Notes: generated by a model from the sequence alone, not told the origin. Shown: positions 1 to 10,709, counted from the first letter of the stretch. The stretch: 64,000 nucleotides of DNA from Dipteris shenzhenensis (GCA_047967505.1 CM106540.1); one strand, 5' to 3'. Numbers and translations: made by a program.

Positions 1-1
1 A

Positions 2-1443
2 CCTAAGGCTCATGTGTTAAAACCTGGGGAAAATGAAAAGGATGACCTGGCATCCAGAAAAGGCCAAACATATGCAAGATATACCATAAGGGATGGTATG
101 CTAGAAAGAAATGGCAAGGTTGTAGTACCTAGTCAGAATGATCTCAGGCAAAGAGTCATTCGACAGTGCCATGATAGCCCGTGTGCGGGACATCCAGGGG
201 TCGAGAAGACATATGATCTCGTGAAGCGAGATTTCTTTTGGCCAAAGATGAAAAAGCATATTCATGAATATGTGACACGGTGTTTCTCGTGTCAGGTGAG
301 TAAGGCCGAGCGGGTGAAGCCACCCGAACTTTTACAGCCCGGACTTTTACAGCCCTTGGAAGTACCACTAAGTAAGTGGGAGAGCATTTCCATGGACTTT
401 ATTGTAGGGCTGCCTACGACACAAGGAGGGTATGATTCTATACTTGTGGTGGTTGACCGTCTAACCAAGATGGCTCACTTCATTCCGACCAGAGAGTCTG
501 TTAGTACCCCGCAAGTGGCGGATTTGTTTATTAGACATATATTTCGTCTGCATGGATTGCCTAGATCCATAGTGTCAGACAGAGATGTCAGATTTACCGG
601 TCATTTTTGGACAGCGATATTTGAGACACTAAGGACTGAGTTGGGAATGAGTAGTGGGAATCATCCTAAGACGGATGGTCAGACGGAGAGAGTCAACCAG
701 ACTTTAGAGGATATGCTGAGGGCATATGTGTCATTGAGGCAACATACGTGGGACAAGTGGTTGCCATTGTTGGAGTTTGCCTACAATGATAGAAAACATT
801 CCTCTACAGGGTTCAGTCCGTTTGAGCTGAACTATGGTTATAGAGACCAGCAAATCCAACTATAGTTGGAGTACCTCAGAAAGTGCCTAGTGCCGCGAAC
901 TTTGTGGTTCAGATGCGGGAGATGCTAGCACTTGCGAGAGCTAATATCCGCCAGGCTATGGATAGAGCCAAGGTGTATGCGGATGAAAACCGATCTATAA
1001 GAGTATTTAAGGAAGGAGAAAAAGTTTTTCTCATAGTTCCTTCGCACTCGAAGTCGTTGACTTCAGGAGAGAGTGCTAAGTTATCACCTCGATACTGTGG
1101 GCCGTGGTTAATTCTAAAAAGAATAGGCAAGGTAGCCTATAAATTAGAATTACCACCGGGGTGTAAGGTGCACCCAGTGTTTCATGTTTCTCGTTTAAAG
1201 AAATTCTTGCATACTGGTGACTCACTAATCGAAGGTGTTGTTTTGTTTCAGGAGATAGAGGATGATGCAAGACGCAAACCAACAAGAATCCTGGACCGAG
1301 GAACAATGCAAGTGCGCAATCGGAAGATCACCACGGTGTTGGTTGCATGGCATGGTCTACCTCTATCGGAAGCTACCTGGGAATCCGTATACCAGTTACG
1401 GAGAGTGTTCCTAGATTTCATCATCGAGGACGCTGATGCTTGA
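2..1443 (+). pseudogene. Ty3/gypsy pol 3' part: integrase and chromodomain
   Basis: This is the C-terminal part of a chromovirus-type gypsy polyprotein that runs in from the left edge. Visible in order are the zinc-binding HHCC region (CHDSP...GHPG...CFSCQ, about 160-295), the integrase core with its first Asp in SMDF (about 390), its second in VSDRD (about 580) and the Glu in DGQTERVNQ (about 680), and a C-terminal chromodomain (AWHGL...EATWES, about 1340-1390). Integrase inserts the cDNA copy; the chromodomain is thought to guide it to chromatin. The frame changes between 865 and 883, so the copy is frameshifted and probably dead. A TGA stop at 1441-1443 is followed at once by a purine-rich tract and the 3' LTR, the usual end of such elements. 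Family-level call is secure. The element differs in sequence from the gypsy element at 11727-18012. Confidence 0.93.
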
Positions 1444-1455
1444 AGAGGGAAGGAA
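1442..1455 (+). other. Polypurine tract of the left gypsy element
   Basis: An uninterrupted purine run (GAAGAGGGAAGGAA) lies between the pol stop and an LTR starting TGTTATG. It is the expected plus-strand DNA primer site of an LTR retrotransposon. Confidence 0.75.
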
Positions 1456-1633
1456 TGTTATGCTCTAGCCGAGATAGCATGACCTCGGAAAGATCGGTGG
1501 GCATTTTCTCTTAGATGACCGACTTCTGTAATATTTAATGTGCGTAAATAAAATGGTCAAGAGAAGTAACTGCCAAGGTCCTAGGTGAGGGTGAAATGGC
1601 ATTGACTAGGTGGTTCTGAGTGCTAAGGCTAGG
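1456..1633 (+). repeat. 3' LTR of the left gypsy element, 5' portion
   Basis: The LTR begins TGTTATGCTC directly after the polypurine tract and runs to 1633, where a younger element has inserted. It should resume at 4423 after that insertion. Its far end could not be fixed because the 5' LTR lies outside the window. The segment 4423-4730 after the insertion has no recognisable gene and may hold the remainder. Confidence 0.7.
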
Positions 1634-1804
1634 TATTCAGCAACTAAGCAATTCCCACTTTACGGGGCAATCCAAATAGCTCACAGGCCAGCCAAAAGGC
1701 CAGCTCTCTCAGCCAAACAAATGGCCAGAAAGTCCAGCTGGTCTGGCCGACCAGATCTGGCCGACCAGTTGGCCGACCAGCTGGCCGACCAGCTAGGTCT
1801 GGCC

Positions 1805-1810
1805 TATAAA
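1805..1810 (+). promoter_or_regulatory. TATA box in LTR of the non-autonomous element
   Basis: TATAAA sits in CCTATAAAAGGCC, downstream of the GGCCGACCAG repeats. It is the probable core promoter. The same box recurs at 3613-3618 in the other LTR. Transcription would start a few tens of bases downstream. Confidence 0.65.
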
Positions 1811-2018
1811 AGGCCTTTGCCCTCACACTTCCTTGACAGGACAGGACCTGCAGCTGATCCTCATCTCCTCCATCTTTTGCTGCAGGCCCGCCTGCTCCAT
1901 CTACCTCTCCTCTGCTGTCTCCCTCTCCTGCCTCTCCTTCCTGCCTCCTGGCTGCTCCATCCTCTCCTCCAGATCTGTCACAACTTCTGCTCCTCTGCTC
2001 AGATCTGCTCCTCTTCTC

Positions 2019-2228
2019 CAGATCAGATCCTTCTACTCCAGATCTGTCCCATCCTGCTCCAGATCTGTCCCCTTCTGCTCCTCTTCTCCAGATCAGATCC
2101 TTCTACTCCAGATCTGTCCCATCCTGCTCCAGATCTGTCCCCTTCTGCTCCTCTTCTCCAGATCAGCTCCTTCTGCTCCAGATCTGTCCCATCCTACTCC
2201 AGATCTGTCCCCTTCTGCTCCTCTGCTA
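2019..2228 (+). repeat. Three 70-bp tandem repeats in the 5' LTR
   Basis: Units begin CAGATCAGATCC or CAGATCAGCTCC at about 2019, 2089 and 2159 and are rich in C, T and AGATCTG motifs. The same array occurs at about 3827-4036. It creates long incidental open frames rich in Ser, Pro and Leu that should not be called genes. Confidence 0.85.
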
Positions 2229-2609
2229 TAGATCAGCTCCTTCTGCCCCAGATCAGCTCCTTTTCTTCATCATATTGCTATTCCAGATAGCCTGAAGGTT
2301 CCTTCCTCAGAGCATGCTGGTTTCAGCCATCTCCAAGGGCAGCTTCAGCTCCCATCATCCTCGTCATCATTGAGCTACACGGAGGACTGCGTGACGCTCC
2401 CTCTGCTGCTATCTTTTCTACTGTCTCTCTACAGATTCACCTCAGCCACGGTCCTTCAGACACGATGGCTTGAGGTTCTTGTATTCAGTTTTTCATATTA
2501 CCGACAGGCACTATGTTTTCTAAGTTCCGTTCTTCAGTTGTATTTGAGTATTGTCTATTTTCTGATCGCTCCACTGCAAACGCTATGGTTTCTCTTTCGT
2601 TTCTCTATA

Positions 2610-2656
2610 TGGTATCAGAGCCATGGTGATGAGAGCCATGGTGATCAGAGCCATGG
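2610..2656 (+). other. Primer-binding site and its tandem echoes
   Basis: TGGTATCAGAGCCATGG starts immediately after the 5' LTR and matches the complement of the plant initiator tRNA-Met 3' end, the usual copia primer. It is followed by two partial copies (GAGAGCCATGG, CAGAGCCATGG) about 18 bp apart. Confidence 0.85.
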
Positions 2657-3435
2657 TAATCTAAAGACCCCAGATCTCAGGTGATCTAAAGATCCTGCTT
2701 CTTCATGGAGGCCATAGGTACAGGGAGCATCACTCCTATGAACATATCAGTTTCCTCTTCATTCCGCTGCGCACTAAGGGAGAGACCTCCATCTTCTACT
2801 CCCATCCCTCCCTCCCTTTCAGAACTCCATCTTCTACTGCCATCCCTCCCTTCCTTTCTTACCTCCATCTTCTACTACCATCCCTCCCTCCTTTTCTAGG
2901 TTTCTGGCTTGACACTCCCCATTCCTTCGAAAGAGGGGGTCATGACACTTCACCTCTACCTCCATCGGCATCGACTTCCAGGATCTACAAGTTCTCCCTA
3001 GGAGGGACCCTTTCTGTTCACATGTGTCTAGATGACTGTTGTTTCGAATATTCTACCTGCATGGAGGCGGGAATAGACTCCTCTCTCCCGAGGTCCAAGA
3101 TCGGACACACACTGGCTCACTGTTCAGCTCCGATCTCTTTGGATTATCAGTACTGCTACGACAAATTTGTTCTTTCCCTTTGCACTTTCCTCCACCTTTT
3201 CGGCGGTGAGAGGGGGTGGCTTATTCTCTCAAGCTTCACAGTGTTCTTATTTCTATCTGGTATCATACGTGTAACTACGACACTTGAGGAAGTGAACAAT
3301 TCCCTTGCAAGGGCACTCCTCTTGTGATCTTCTATTGGGCATTTCACAGGAATAGCCAGCACCACCATCGACATCCCTACACGAAGCTCCAAGCACACAA
3401 TGTCTTGCCCCTCACAATTGGCAATTGAGAGGGGG
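2657..3435 (+). other. Gene-less interior of the non-autonomous element
   Basis: No gag or pol motif is seen in any frame. Near 2788-2899 there are three copies of a roughly 45-bp unit (CTCCATCTTCTACT...CCATCCCTCCC). The segment ends in GAGAGGGGG (3427-3435), the polypurine tract next to the 3' LTR. Short frames such as 3022-3327 have no recognisable domain. Confidence 0.7.
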
Positions 3436-4417
3436 TATTCAGCAACTAAGCAATTCCCACTTTACGGGGCAATCCAAATAGCTCACAGGCCAGCCAAAAG
3501 GCCAGCTCTCTCAGCCAAACAAATGGCCAGAAAGTCCAGCTGGTCTGGCCGACCAGTTGGCCGACCAGCTGGCAGGCCCACCGACCAGCTGGCCGACCAG
3601 CTAGGTCTGGCCTATAAAAGGCCTTTGCCCTCACACTTCCTTGACAGGACAGGACCTGCAGCTGATCCTCATCTCCTCCATCTTTTGCTGCAGGCCCGCC
3701 TGCTCCATCTACCTCTCCTCTGCTGTCTCCCTCTCCTGCCTCTCCTTCCTGCCTCCTGGCTGCTCCATCCTCTCCTCCAGATCTGTCACAACTTCTGCTC
3801 CTCTGCTCAGATCTGCTCCTCTTCTCCAGATCAGATCCTTCTACTCCAGATCTGTCCCATCCTGCTCCAGATCTGTCCCCTTCTGCTCCTCTTCTCCAGA
3901 TCAGATCCTTCTACTCCAGATCTGTCCCATCCTGCTCCAGATCTGTCCCCTTCTGCTCCTCTTCTCCAGATCAGCTCCTTCTGCTCCAGATCTGTCCCAT
4001 CCTACTCCAGATCTGTCCCCTTCTGCTCCTCTGCTATAGATCAGCTCCTTCTGCCCCAGATCAGCTCCTTTTCTTCATCATATTGCTATTCCAGATAGCC
4101 TGAAGGTTCCTTCCTCAGAGCATGCTGGTTTCAGCCATCTCCAAGGGCAGCTTCAGCTCCCATCATCCTCGTCATCATTGAGCTACACGGAGGACTGCGT
4201 GACGCTCCCTCTGCTGCTATCTTTTCTACTGTCTCTCTACAGATTCACCTCAGCCACGGTCCTTCAGACACGATGGCTTGAGGTTCTTGTATTCAGTTTT
4301 TCATATTACCGACAGGCACTATGTTTTCTAAGTTCCGTTCTTCAGTTGTATTTGAGTATTGTCTATTTTCTGATCGCTCCACTGCAAACGCTATGGTTTC
4401 TCTTTCGTTTCTCTATA
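3436..4417 (+). repeat. 3' LTR of the non-autonomous element
   Basis: Near-identical to 1634-2609, with the same TATTCAG start and CTCTATA end. It differs by a 6-bp length change in the GGCCGACCAG block around 3552-3600. It is followed by the CTAGG target duplicate at 4418-4422. Confidence 0.93.
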
Positions 4418-4422
4418 CTAGG

Positions 4423-4735
4423 TGCACCTAAATGTGAAATAATGCCAAGGTGCAAATGGTTTAATTGTGCCCCAAGAGAGGGGTAAATGGTGTACCAAGA
4501 AAAGGGCTAAAATGATGACATGTGGCAGAGGGAACCATCTAGGGAGTTGTGGGTCTTGTGGATAGGCATGAGGAAAAAGAAAATACATATCTGTTGAAAA
4601 TTGCGATCCACGAGTTTAAGGCTGGGTGGAATAACGATGTGCCATCGCCTGTGATTGATTTTGACTAGATTAGAGAGAAAGAAATAGGTTCGTTTCACCC
4701 TCTATGTCAAAAAAACAAAATAGGACTTTTTGGTC
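4423..4735. other. No gene seen; probable rest of the gypsy 3' LTR
   Basis: This follows the young element's target duplicate, so by position it should continue the interrupted gypsy LTR. No coding motif is visible. The end of the LTR cannot be placed without its partner. Confidence 0.35.
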
Positions 4736-4990
4736 GTTGTCTTATGTTTTGATGGCATGCTACCCACAAGGCCCCACAAGGAGAACATCTTAGACTTGAA
4801 GGCTGAGTTACATGCATTATCAGCTTTGGGCCTGTTGCATTTTTACTTGGGTATTCACTTTTCACAACACAGTGATGGTACAGTCATGTTGCATTCAAAG
4901 TATGTACAAAAACTGAAGCTAGGCTTAGCCTTTAAGATTCAAGGAAGCCTTTGCAGGCTGTGGGAAGCTTGATTTACTTATGCAATACAT
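4736..4990 (+). pseudogene. Ty1/copia reverse transcriptase fragment
   Basis: The translation shows the block that follows the copia RT active site: a lysine-rich stretch, then LGLLHFYLGIHFSQ and KYVQKL, and after a frame change AVGSLIYLCNT, which matches the conserved AVGSLIYL block of copia pol. The YVDD catalytic motif is absent. The fragment ends abruptly near 4985, where a repeat typical of another copia leader begins, so this is a truncated relic. Confidence 0.8.
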
Positions 4991-5510
4991 TTCTTTTGCG
5001 GTCTCTCTTTGCAGTACATTTCTTGGGGACAGCCATTTGCATTGCTTGCTCAGTGGGCAGCCCTTGTGGCATTTACATTTGCAGAACATTGCTGGTATTT
5101 TTTGACTTGACATTTGCAGACTTGCAGTCCACTCTTGAGCAGCCAGCTCATTGCATTGTATACAACCTTGACGCTTTGAAATTTGCAGGGCAGCTTTATG
5201 CTTCTGGTGCTTTGACATTTGCAGCCATTGCAGTCATTATTGCACCATCGGTTAACTGCAGGATCACATTCAGTGGACAGAAATTTGCCCTTCTGCAGTC
5301 CGTCTTTGCTGAACATACTTGGGACATTGTGTGCATCTTTGCTCAATGTTTAAGCAGGTATATTTGGCTTTGACACTTGCCAAGATTTTGCTGTCATTTT
5401 TTGGTTGTTACTCGCAGATTTCGTGTCAATTTTGGGATAGCCTGCTCATTGCAGTGATAGCCTTGAGGCTTTGCCTTTGCTACACATACTCATCTCAATC
5501 CTGCTGATAG
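4990..5510 (+). repeat. ACATTTGC-rich copia leader segment
   Basis: A low-complexity stretch is studded with (A)CATTTGCAG words in irregular spacing. It leads into a copia gag remnant. The reverse complement of the same word fills 18400-19260, upstream of a minus-strand gag of the same type. It is therefore probably the untranslated leader of one copia family. Confidence 0.55.
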
Positions 5511-5589
5511 ACAGCACCTGCACCTCCACGTGTTCCCTCTAAGCCCCGGCTAAAGGAGAACCTAGAAGCATCCCAAAGTTAGATCATTG

Positions 5590-6140
5590 TCTTGTTCATG
5601 CCATTTGGTTGGCATGCTTGCGCATGAAGACAGTCTTGATGGTACCAACTATTCCATGTGGTCCTACCTGGTGCACCACGTGTTGGTATCTCAAAAAATT
5701 TGGGGTATTGTAAATGGATTAGAGACTAGATCAGTCTCCCCACCACATGCACCTGCTGCTACCGCAGCAACCATTGCCACTTTTAGTTCATCTAACACTA
5801 CTCCCACAGTGCCTACCACAGACCCTCCAACACCTGAACAGATTTGTTGGGGTCAGAGAGATGCACAGGCACATGCAGAATTGCTATGAATAGCAAGAGG
5901 GAGGTTATAACTCACATTCGTTCTTGCAAGACAGCCAAGGATGCATGGGATACTTTGGCTAGTCTCCATCAGATTTGCAACGAGGCCCGGGTTGCCTATT
6001 GCAGGCAGCTTGACAGTGTTAGGATGAACGAAGGGGACAGCATGGATGCCTATCTCACAAAGATCAAGGACTTTTGAAAGCAGCCCATCAATGTTGATGA
6101 GATTGTGCCAGATTCACAGGTAGTGTCTACGACACTTGAT
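5590..6140 (+). pseudogene. Ty1/copia gag remnant
   Basis: The frame opens with LDGTNYSMWSYLVHHVLV, a hallmark of copia gag (UBN2/DUF4219-like) N-termini. A Thr/Pro-rich linker follows, and then in another frame the gag core (AKDAWDTL near 5940, ARVAY near 5990, DAYLTKIKDF near 6045). A last piece, VVSTTLDGL, ends near 6145. The frame break near 5850 and a stop at 6075 mark it as dead. The sequence resembles the minus-strand gag at 11160-11726 and 18013-18209. Gag proteins package the element RNA. Confidence 0.85.
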
Positions 6141-6149
6141 GGGCTATAA

Positions 6150-6500
6150 AAAGGACAACCAAGGTGAGAGTTGTAGTAGATGAAGAAAAGGATGAAAACC
6201 CATCCCATTTACTCTTGAAGGCATGAGGACATGTTGGAGATAAGCGAGCATTGTTTCTTTTCGATGATGGTGCCACACACAAAAATATCTCCACAGAGTT
6301 CACTTCACGTCTATGTATTGTACCAAACGTGGACTAGGGTACTACCACAATAATAATTGGGCATTAAACAAAATTCAATCAAGAATAGATTCCATGAATT
6401 GACAAGATTTTGGACAGCCTGATGTTTTCAGCAGTATAGATCTCAAGAGCGGACACAACCATCTCAAGAGGAGCACATTGTTATTGAGTTGTTCACAGAA
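6150..6500 (+). pseudogene. Ty3/gypsy protease and RT scraps
   Basis: Short recognisable stretches occur in changing frames: FLFDDGATHKNISTEF near 6255-6305, matching gypsy protease with DDGAT in place of DSGAT, and FSSIDLKSGHN near 6425-6460, matching the RT block that normally reads FSKIDLKSGY. Several stops and frameshifts intervene. The switch from copia gag to gypsy occurs within a few bases of 6145. Confidence 0.6.
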
Positions 6501-8420
6501 TTCCCTAGATCACCTGTGCCAAGGCAGAATCAGCTGATCTCTGCAGGACTAGGGTTTTCCAGCCCAGGTGACCTTTCTTCTGTGAATTCCAGGTAGAAGA
6601 AGGCTTGTCTTTGCCTGCTTTTGCCATTCCCAGGTTGGTTGCTGGCTAGTTATTGCATTTGGGTTTCTTTCCTTGCGAAGAAGGGTCGATTTATGCTGTT
6701 GGGCAGTGGCCAGGGAGGCTATAGATTGAGGCAACCCGCTGGGAAGAGTTTGGTTGTTTGATTGCACCAGAGTTTAACTGTTGAGGGCTTTGTCTTGCAG
6801 TTGTTCAGCTGTGTTGGCTGGTTGGGCACTTGGATGTGCGATTGCAGGAGTGGTTCAGACAGTGGATGCTATTGGGGTCTCTGTTGCATGCTTTGGTTGG
6901 CTGAGGATATAGGATTGCCTAGGGATTGAATGCCATTCACTGTTTGAAGTTTTACAAAGTGGGCTGGATGGGAAGTCTGAGGGCATTGGTTTGCCTATGG
7001 AGCAGCTTCCCAAAGACCTTTGTGATCAACCTCTTGGCTTCAAATAAATGTTAAATAAATACCACAAGGGGCGCCAGCGTTTGGGGCCAATCGGTGTCTT
7101 TGTTTCTGAGTAGGAGTGCTCTAGCTCCCCTGTGATTTGTGGTGTGTTGCAAATTTGTTTGTCTATTTACTGTACATGCTGTATTTACGTGGATCCTACC
7201 ACCCTTTACGTTGTTGAGGCTGGTTTCACCAAAGATATTGTAATAGTAAAATCAAAGTAATTTTCGGCAAGTCCTATTAGATAATTATTTGGGTATTGAG
7301 CTAACATTCCATCTTGAAAACAATGCAGAAAGAACTTGTCTGTGAGGCACTAAAAAAAAATCCTAACTGCATTGCAGCCTGCTTCTCCAAGTATATCTCA
7401 CTGGCTATTGTAACATAGGAGAAACTGCCAACAACTAGTGTTGTATACAAGAATGCATTCCTCAATCCATGAAAATATAAAAGATACATGCACGCTATCC
7501 ATTGTAGAAATGGTCATGACATTCATCACACTCTTCTTAGATTAGTCTCTCACTATGGCCGCTTTTTTATTAGTCTCTCTCTATGTCCACTTTTCGACCT
7601 ATCAACACCCATATTGATCCATCTAGGCCACAGGTCTCTAGAACTAGCATCCCTCCCCTCATCCTCCCCCTTCTCCACCTCCTCCTCTCCTTATCATCCT
7701 CCTTGCGACAGAAGGAGGGGATGATTGTGTGTGCAATCTCCAATTCCATTACGATAGCGGGCCTCTCTATCTCCTCATTTCCAAAATGACAAGGGCTAAA
7801 CATCTCTAATCTAGAAACCTGACAAAATCAAATAATCAATCCCTTTAGAAAAGGCAGTAGAACCTTAGTCTAACCTATAGCAAGGACTACACCAAATTGT
7901 CCTATGGTCCCAAGTCTCAATGTTCTAGAGCCACATCTTAAACGTATACTATGGCTAGGAGGAACAACCTTCTATCTACTTCAATCCTAAATTTTATAAT
8001 GAAATTGTGAGCTAGCTCAAAGCCATCCTCAATGCACACCGAAACTTGTAGCCACAAATAAGTGAGGCCTTCTATAGTCCTTTTGTGGCTTGATCTCATT
8101 TTTGTCCTTTCTGTTTGAAACATCTCTAGTCTACCGTCCCTAACCCTTAAACCTCCTTAGCTAGCACTCACTTTATTTACATAGTGATATCTTTCATTCA
8201 TCAAGCCCCCTTATACATTCAGCAAACCTAAATCCCTAAAGCTCTAGATAATTCTCTGAAAATCACATATGCTTGAGCGAATTGCTATAGATTTTGTACA
8301 TCATGAATTAGGCAATAAAGCACAAATGATTCCAAATCCACAAAGGTAACCTTATATCGTGCTCTCTATTGTAAAAATAATTTGTAAACCCCCTTTATTT
8401 ATTTGTTCAGTTATTTAGTT
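6500..8420. other. No recognisable gene; part of NusG-like gene intron 3
   Basis: No protein motif, LTR pair or tandem array stands out here. By position it lies in the third intron of the minus-strand NusG-like gene. I looked on the minus strand for a following exon (the end of the KOW region) and did not find one, so it probably lies left of the window. Confidence 0.4.
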
Positions 8421-8526
8421 ACTTACTTAAATGTGTGCATACATATATGTATAATTGTATGTGTGCATACATATGTAAATGTGTGTGCATGAGTGACAAA
8501 AGAAAGGAGGATATGCGAAAAAATAC

Positions 8527-8788
8527 CTTTCCACTCTCATCAGGCACACACGTGAGGTACCCATGAAAATTGGCATGAGGTCCACTTACAACCCTGATGC
8601 TAGAGCCAATATTCAAGGCCACATTTAAGGCATCGCTTTCCTCAGTAGCCTTCGAGGCACGCATCAGTTTTCTTTCTTCCTTGGCCAGTTCCTTGAGCCT
8701 CTTTAAGTCATCCTCTTCATCTCGGACTCTCTTAAACATCTTATTCATATCATCAGCAGGCACAGGAGTAGGCATTACCAGCTCTAAC
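8527..8788 (-). CDS. PTAC13: Plastid NusG-like protein, exon 3
   Basis: This exon encodes an acidic, Lys/Arg-rich linker (MNKMFKRVRDEEDDLK) followed by the start of a KOW motif (SIRVVSGPHANFHGYL). The order matches plastid NusG-like proteins, where the linker joins the NGN domain to KOW. The acceptor reads GTGGACAG then exon; the donor is AAAG|GTATTT. It joins exon 2 across a 233-bp intron in phase 2 and should continue to a further exon in phase 0. The reading frame is intact. The KOW domain is only half present, so at least one more exon lies past 8526, most likely outside the window because the intervening 8.5 kb contains only transposons. Confidence 0.85.
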
Positions 8789-9021
8789 CTGTCCACAAGC
8801 TAGCATTACAATTGAACGTGGACACTTATCGCAATGTAAATACCACCTCGAGTAAAGATAGACACACACAGAACAAATTTGAAAGTAAATTTATTATATT
8901 TTTGGGCAGATATTGCATAGATGATCAGCATATTGGAGAGCCAAGTATGCGTGTCATGGTCAAGTTCATTAGTCTGTTAGAAAATAACATGATTTTGAGA
9001 AAGTAAGGATATTTCACTTAC

Positions 9022-9200
9022 ATGCGTCCAACTTTCTTCCCAAAGAAACCCCTATATCTCGGGACTTTCTTGATGACATCATAAACTTGTCTACTCAACA
9101 CAATACGAAGGAACACGCAACCAGGATGTAAATTATGTTTGGATGTGGAGAAACTTCCATTCTTCATCCTCCTTTTGGAAGGTACATATGGTACAAAAAC
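9022..9200 (-). CDS. PTAC13: Plastid NusG-like protein, exon 2
   Basis: This exon encodes the second half of the NGN domain: VFVPYVPSKRRMKNGSF, HPGCVFLRIVL and the closing GFFGKKVG. HPGCVFLR corresponds to the conserved P-G-Y/C-V-F/L core of NusG proteins. Splice sites are good: CTTGCAG before the exon and AT|GTAAGT after it. It joins exon 1 in phase 0, giving an uninterrupted protein. Its 179-bp length gives 59 codons plus two bases. No disabling change is seen, so purifying selection is likely although both flanking introns are packed with mobile elements or are very long. Confidence 0.9.
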
Positions 9201-9589
9201 CTGCAAGAAGTAGGTTAGAAGATACATTGCAAAAGCAAATATTTGTATATATGTTGACCAGAATAGTAGACGAGGGCGGGCCACAAAAAGTTAGAATTGA
9301 TCCTTCTACTAACTTAAAATTAAACTTTAAGGTAGACATTCACAATTAATCTTATAGAGTACATTTTTATCTCTCTCAATGTATACCCCACCATAATCAG
9401 TAGAGACTTTTAATCAGGAAAGGACCCTAGGTACAAAAATAAGCTTTAAACTCTAAACTGAAGGAATTTGAAGCATGTATGATTACACTCTTACAATCAT
9501 CCTCATAAACTATGAGTTGGACATGCAAATGAGTTTACCTCAACTCATGTGAACTCATATTGGTTGAAAGCCTCAAGAGAGAACTCTAA

Positions 9590-10475
9590 ACGCTTAATGC
9601 TAAATCCTAAACGCTAAATCCTTAATCCTAAACCCTAACCCTTAACACTACACCCTAATTCTTGAATCATAAAGTCCATAAATTATAGACCTTAAACCCT
9701 AAACTCTAAACCATTAACCATAAACCATAAACTCTAGCTTTAACTCCTAAACCTTAAACCCTAAACCCTAAGTGTTAATCCTATCTCCTAAACCTGTAAA
9801 TCCTAAACCCGCTAAACCCTAAACCCTAAACCTTAAACCCTAACCCTAAAACCTAAACTCTAACTCCTTAACTTGTAGCCCCAAAACCTTAAATTCTAAT
9901 CCAAACCCCCTAAATCCTAAACCTAATTCCTAAACTCTAACTTTAACTCCTAAACCTTAAACCCTAAACCCTAAGCCTTAACCCCATCTCTTAAACTTGT
10001 AAATCCTAAACCCTAAACCTTAAACCTTAAATCCTAAACCCTAAACCTTAAACCCTCCCTCTAAAATCTAACCTCTAAATTCAAACCCAAACTCTCTAAA
10101 TACTAAACCCTAAACCTATAAACCGTAATCCCTAACCCCTAACCCTGAATCCTGAATCCTAAATCCTAACCTTAACCCGTAAACTTCTAAACCCTAAATC
10201 CTAAACACTATACCCTATACCCTAAATCTCTAAACCAACTTGAAACCCTACTCTTAGCTCTCTAACCCCTCATCCCTTAACCAAAATCTTAGCCCTCTAA
10301 CCCCTTATCCCTTCATAAACCCTAACCTAATCTATAAACGCTAACCCTAATCCATAAACCTCTAAACACTACATCGTAAACCGTAACCATATCCCTAAAT
10401 CTGTTGAACGAATGCTAAAGCCTAATCAAAACCCTTAAACCCTAAACCCTAAATCCTAACCCTTAAACCCTACAA
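9590..10475. repeat. Degenerate interstitial telomere-like repeats (CCCTAAA)
   Basis: Nearly 900 bp consist of variants of the plant telomere unit CCCTAAA, such as CCTAAACC, CTTAAACC and CCTAATCC, on the plus strand. Exact CCCTAAACCCTAAA runs are short (for example near 9810-9850), so the array is old. It lies inside intron 1 of the NusG-like gene, about 400 bp from exon 2. Origin could be repair of a break with telomeric DNA, or spread of a satellite. Confidence 0.9.
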
Positions 10476-10709
10476 GCCTTATGTAGGCTACTCACACACA
10501 CTCTAGCACCTAGTGCATATGGGATAAGTCCCATGATGACACGTGGCACTCACACAAGACTCACTCACATAGACTAGTACTAGATCACCTAGTACTTCAC
10601 ACACACACTTCACACCAACACACTCTTTGACTATGATATCTCCAACATTTGGGATCACGTTCCGACGGTAGTCTCGTAGAATTTGTGCAGTAGTCTGAAG
10701 TAGCCTTTC

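Larger units (their letters stand above)
1634..2609 (+). repeat. 5' LTR of the non-autonomous element
   Basis: The LTR starts TATTCAGCAAC and ends TTTCTCTATA. It contains GGCCGACCAG-type repeats near 1745-1795, a TATA box at 1805-1810 and a long pyrimidine-rich stretch with a triplicated 70-bp unit. The match to 3436-4417 fixes both ends. Confidence 0.93.
1634..4417 (+). mobile_element. Young non-autonomous LTR retrotransposon (TRIM/LARD-like, copia-type)
   Basis: A 2784-bp element with two direct LTRs (976 and 982 bp) flanks an 826-bp internal region that has no recognisable gag or pol. The target duplication is perfect: CTAGG at 1629-1633 and at 4418-4422. A primer-binding site matching the 3' end of initiator tRNA-Met follows the 5' LTR, and a purine run ends the internal region. 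LTR termini are TAT...ATA rather than TG...CA. The two LTRs appear identical except in a short GGCCGACCAG repeat block, so insertion is recent. It must use enzymes from an autonomous copia relative. It is oriented plus and lies inside the LTR of a gypsy element. LTRs are longer than in classical TRIMs and the interior shorter than in classical LARDs, so the class name is loose. Confidence 0.92.

Noticed and set aside
1833-2231. Long Ser/Pro/Leu-rich open frames duplicated at 3641-4039
   Set aside because: They lie in the LTR pair and result from a pyrimidine-rich 70-bp tandem repeat; no domain or start context.
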